Assembly: GCA_030628975.1 (NCBI GenBank)
Contig: DAOVPZ010000059.1
Location: 1-6,903, forward strand
Origin: Candidatus Cloacimonadota bacterium
GTDB taxonomy: Bacteria; Cloacimonadota; Cloacimonadia; JGIOTU-2
DNA: 6,903 nucleotides
Direction: 5' to 3'
Shown: positions 5,661 through 6,903 of the stretch, in pieces
Numbering within the stretch: the first letter of the stretch is position 1
Layout: each line of letters opens with the position of its first letter
The notes under the pieces: generated by a model
The model's database searches: none
What the model saw: only the letters and a program-made list of their open reading frames with translations
What the model was told of the DNA's origin: nothing
Position numbers and translations under genes: made by a program

Positions 5661-6812
5661 ATGGAATACTTCTTAACAGATAAAGAGAAAGAGATAAAAA
5701 AATTGGCTCGACAAGTAGCTGAAGAAAAGATGAAACCATTAAGAGAAAAATATGATGAAGAAGAGATTTTCCCCTGGGATATTGTAAAAATCTTTGCTCA
5801 AGCAGACTTATTTAAAGTTCTGTTGCCTGAGGAATATGGTGGTTTCGGTGGTAAAGTTATGGACCTCGTAATAATGATGGAAGAACTGAGCAGAGTTGAT
5901 AGTGGTATAGCATTGGCTTTGGGTGGAACTGGACTGGGAATTACCCCAATTCTAATAAGTGGAAATGAAGAACAGAAAAGGAAATATTTTCCGAAGATTG
6001 AAACAGGAGAAAAATTAGCTGCTTTTGCTTTAACAGAAGCAGATGCTGGCTCAGATGCTGGAGCCATCAAAACTACTGCCACCAAAGATGGAGATTACTA
6101 TATTCTTAATGGAACTAAGAGATTTATTACAAATGGTGGTGAGGCAGATATTTATTCGGTTTTTGCCCTGACGGATAAAACCAAAGGAGCACGAGGTGCG
6201 TCAGCATTTATTGTTGAAAAAGGGACGGATGGGTTTAGTTTTGGTAAAAAAGAAGACAAATTGGGTATTAGAGCTACAGCAACTCGTGAACTTATTTTTG
6301 AAGACTGCAAAGTACCAAAAGAAAACTTAATTGCAAGAGAAGGAATGGGTTTTATGATTGCAATGAAAACCTTTGACGAATCCCGTCCAATGGTTGCAGC
6401 ACAAGCAATAGGAATTGCACAAGGTGCTTTAGAAGAAGCAGTTCTTTATTCTAAGGAGTGGCATCAGTTTGGAAAACCTATTTCATCTTTTCAAGGAATT
6501 CAACTTATGCTTGCTGATATGGCAATGAAGATAGAAGCAGCACGTGCGTTGATTTATTCGACTGCTCGAGTGATTGATTCAGGTGTAAGGAAGTATAGTA
6601 AAGAATCTGCAATGTGTAAATGCTATGCTGCAGATGTGGCTATGGAAGTTACTACTAATGCTGTTCAGATTCTTGGCGGATATGGATTTATGAATAAATA
6701 TGCCGTAGAAAAAATGATGCGCGATGCAAAAATTACTCAAATATATGAAGGTACAAATCAGATTCAGAGGGTTGTAATAGCTTCTAATCTGTTGAAAGAA
6801 TATTCAAAATAA
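5661..6812 (+). CDS. Acyl-CoA dehydrogenase, short-chain/butyryl-CoA-like
   Basis: A 383-residue flavoprotein of typical family length. It introduces the trans-2,3 double bond into acyl-CoA and passes electrons to an electron-transfer flavoprotein, in fatty-acid or amino-acid breakdown or, run in reverse, butyrate formation. The N-terminal helical domain includes LPEEYGGFGG (55-64). The first family signature is FALTEADAGSDAG (122-134), followed by the middle beta domain with NGTKRFITNGG. The second signature is QILGGYGF (336-343), and the catalytic base is E363 in IYEGTNQIQR, the position used by butyryl- and short-chain enzymes. Residues 263-273 read YSKEWHQFGKP. Most relatives have arginine where this has W267, a residue that contacts FAD across subunits. 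ATG 5661 is chosen over GTG 5658 from the ribosome-binding site. No flavoprotein or thiolase genes are in the window, so the substrate chain length is inferred only. Confidence 0.95.
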   Translation: MEYFLTDKEKEIKKLARQVAEEKMKPLREKYDEEEIFPWDIVKIFAQADLFKVLLPEEYGGFGGKVMDLVIMMEELSRVDSGIALALGGTGLGITPILISGNEEQKRKYFPKIETGEKLAAFALTEADAGSDAGAIKTTATKDGDYYILNGTKRFITNGGEADIYSVFALTDKTKGARGASAFIVEKGTDGFSFGKKEDKLGIRATATRELIFEDCKVPKENLIAREGMGFMIAMKTFDESRPMVAAQAIGIAQGALEEAVLYSKEWHQFGKPISSFQGIQLMLADMAMKIEAARALIYSTARVIDSGVRKYSKESAMCKCYAADVAMEVTTNAVQILGGYGFMNKYAVEKMMRDAKITQIYEGTNQIQRVVIASNLLKEYSK

Positions 6813-6823
6813 ATATAGTGTAA

Positions 6824-6843
6824 AACAAATGTCCCCATTTGTT
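6824..6843 (+). terminator. Hairpin after the dehydrogenase, possible weak terminator
   Basis: AACAAATG (6824-6831) pairs perfectly with CATTTGTT (6836-6843) around a TCCC loop. This 8-bp stem lies 11 bases past the stop codon. It is followed by ATTATTTTAT rather than an unbroken T run, and the stem is A+T-rich, so termination strength is doubtful. Confidence 0.45.
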
Positions 6844-6903
6844 ATTATTTTATAAAAAATTCAATACAAAAGGGTTAAAGAGTAATTAGTTAATACAGTA
6901 AAT

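Noticed and set aside
5798..6085. 95-codon minus-strand reading frame
   Set aside because: It lies wholly antisense to the well-supported acyl-CoA dehydrogenase gene and resembles no family I recognise.

Overview
The window is low-G+C (about one third by eye) bacterial DNA. Every gene lies on the + strand and every one ends in TAA. The YfhO-type protein most resembles the long YfhO-family proteins of Bacteroidota and neighbouring FCB-type lineages. An uncultivated FCB-like bacterium is therefore my best guess for the source, but it is inferred from family resemblance only; no rRNA or tRNA is present to settle it.

Bases 1-4986 are part of a cell-surface glycan locus. It holds the 3' part of a Wzx/MATE-type polysaccharide flippase (open at the left edge), an 864-residue YfhO-family polytopic protein with a GT-C-like layout, and, after only 5 bases, a membrane-anchored family 2 glycosyltransferase. 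Together they suggest making, modifying and exporting a lipid-linked surface glycan. Between flippase and YfhO gene is the most striking non-coding structure: an array of 18 octanucleotide units (12 perfect GGTGAACT copies with diverged units at both ends). Units in opposite orientation follow it and run up to the ribosome-binding site of the YfhO gene. The array also supplies the last codons and the stop codon of the flippase.

Bases 4987-5614 hold a self-contained YefM-YoeB type II toxin-antitoxin module. It has its own sigma70-like promoter, a direct repeat over the -10 region that could be an operator, and a 26-base overlap between antitoxin and toxin. All known YoeB catalytic residues are present.

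Bases 5615-6903 hold a complete acyl-CoA dehydrogenase of the short-chain/butyryl-CoA type. Its catalytic glutamate is intact, but a usually conserved arginine before the QFGKP motif is replaced by tryptophan. A hairpin follows its stop. The last 30 or so bases weakly resemble degenerate units of the octamer array.

No CRISPR array, insertion sequence, tRNA or rRNA was seen. The genes belong to known families; the less explained items are the octamer array with its leader structure and a G+C-rich palindrome inside the YfhO coding sequence.
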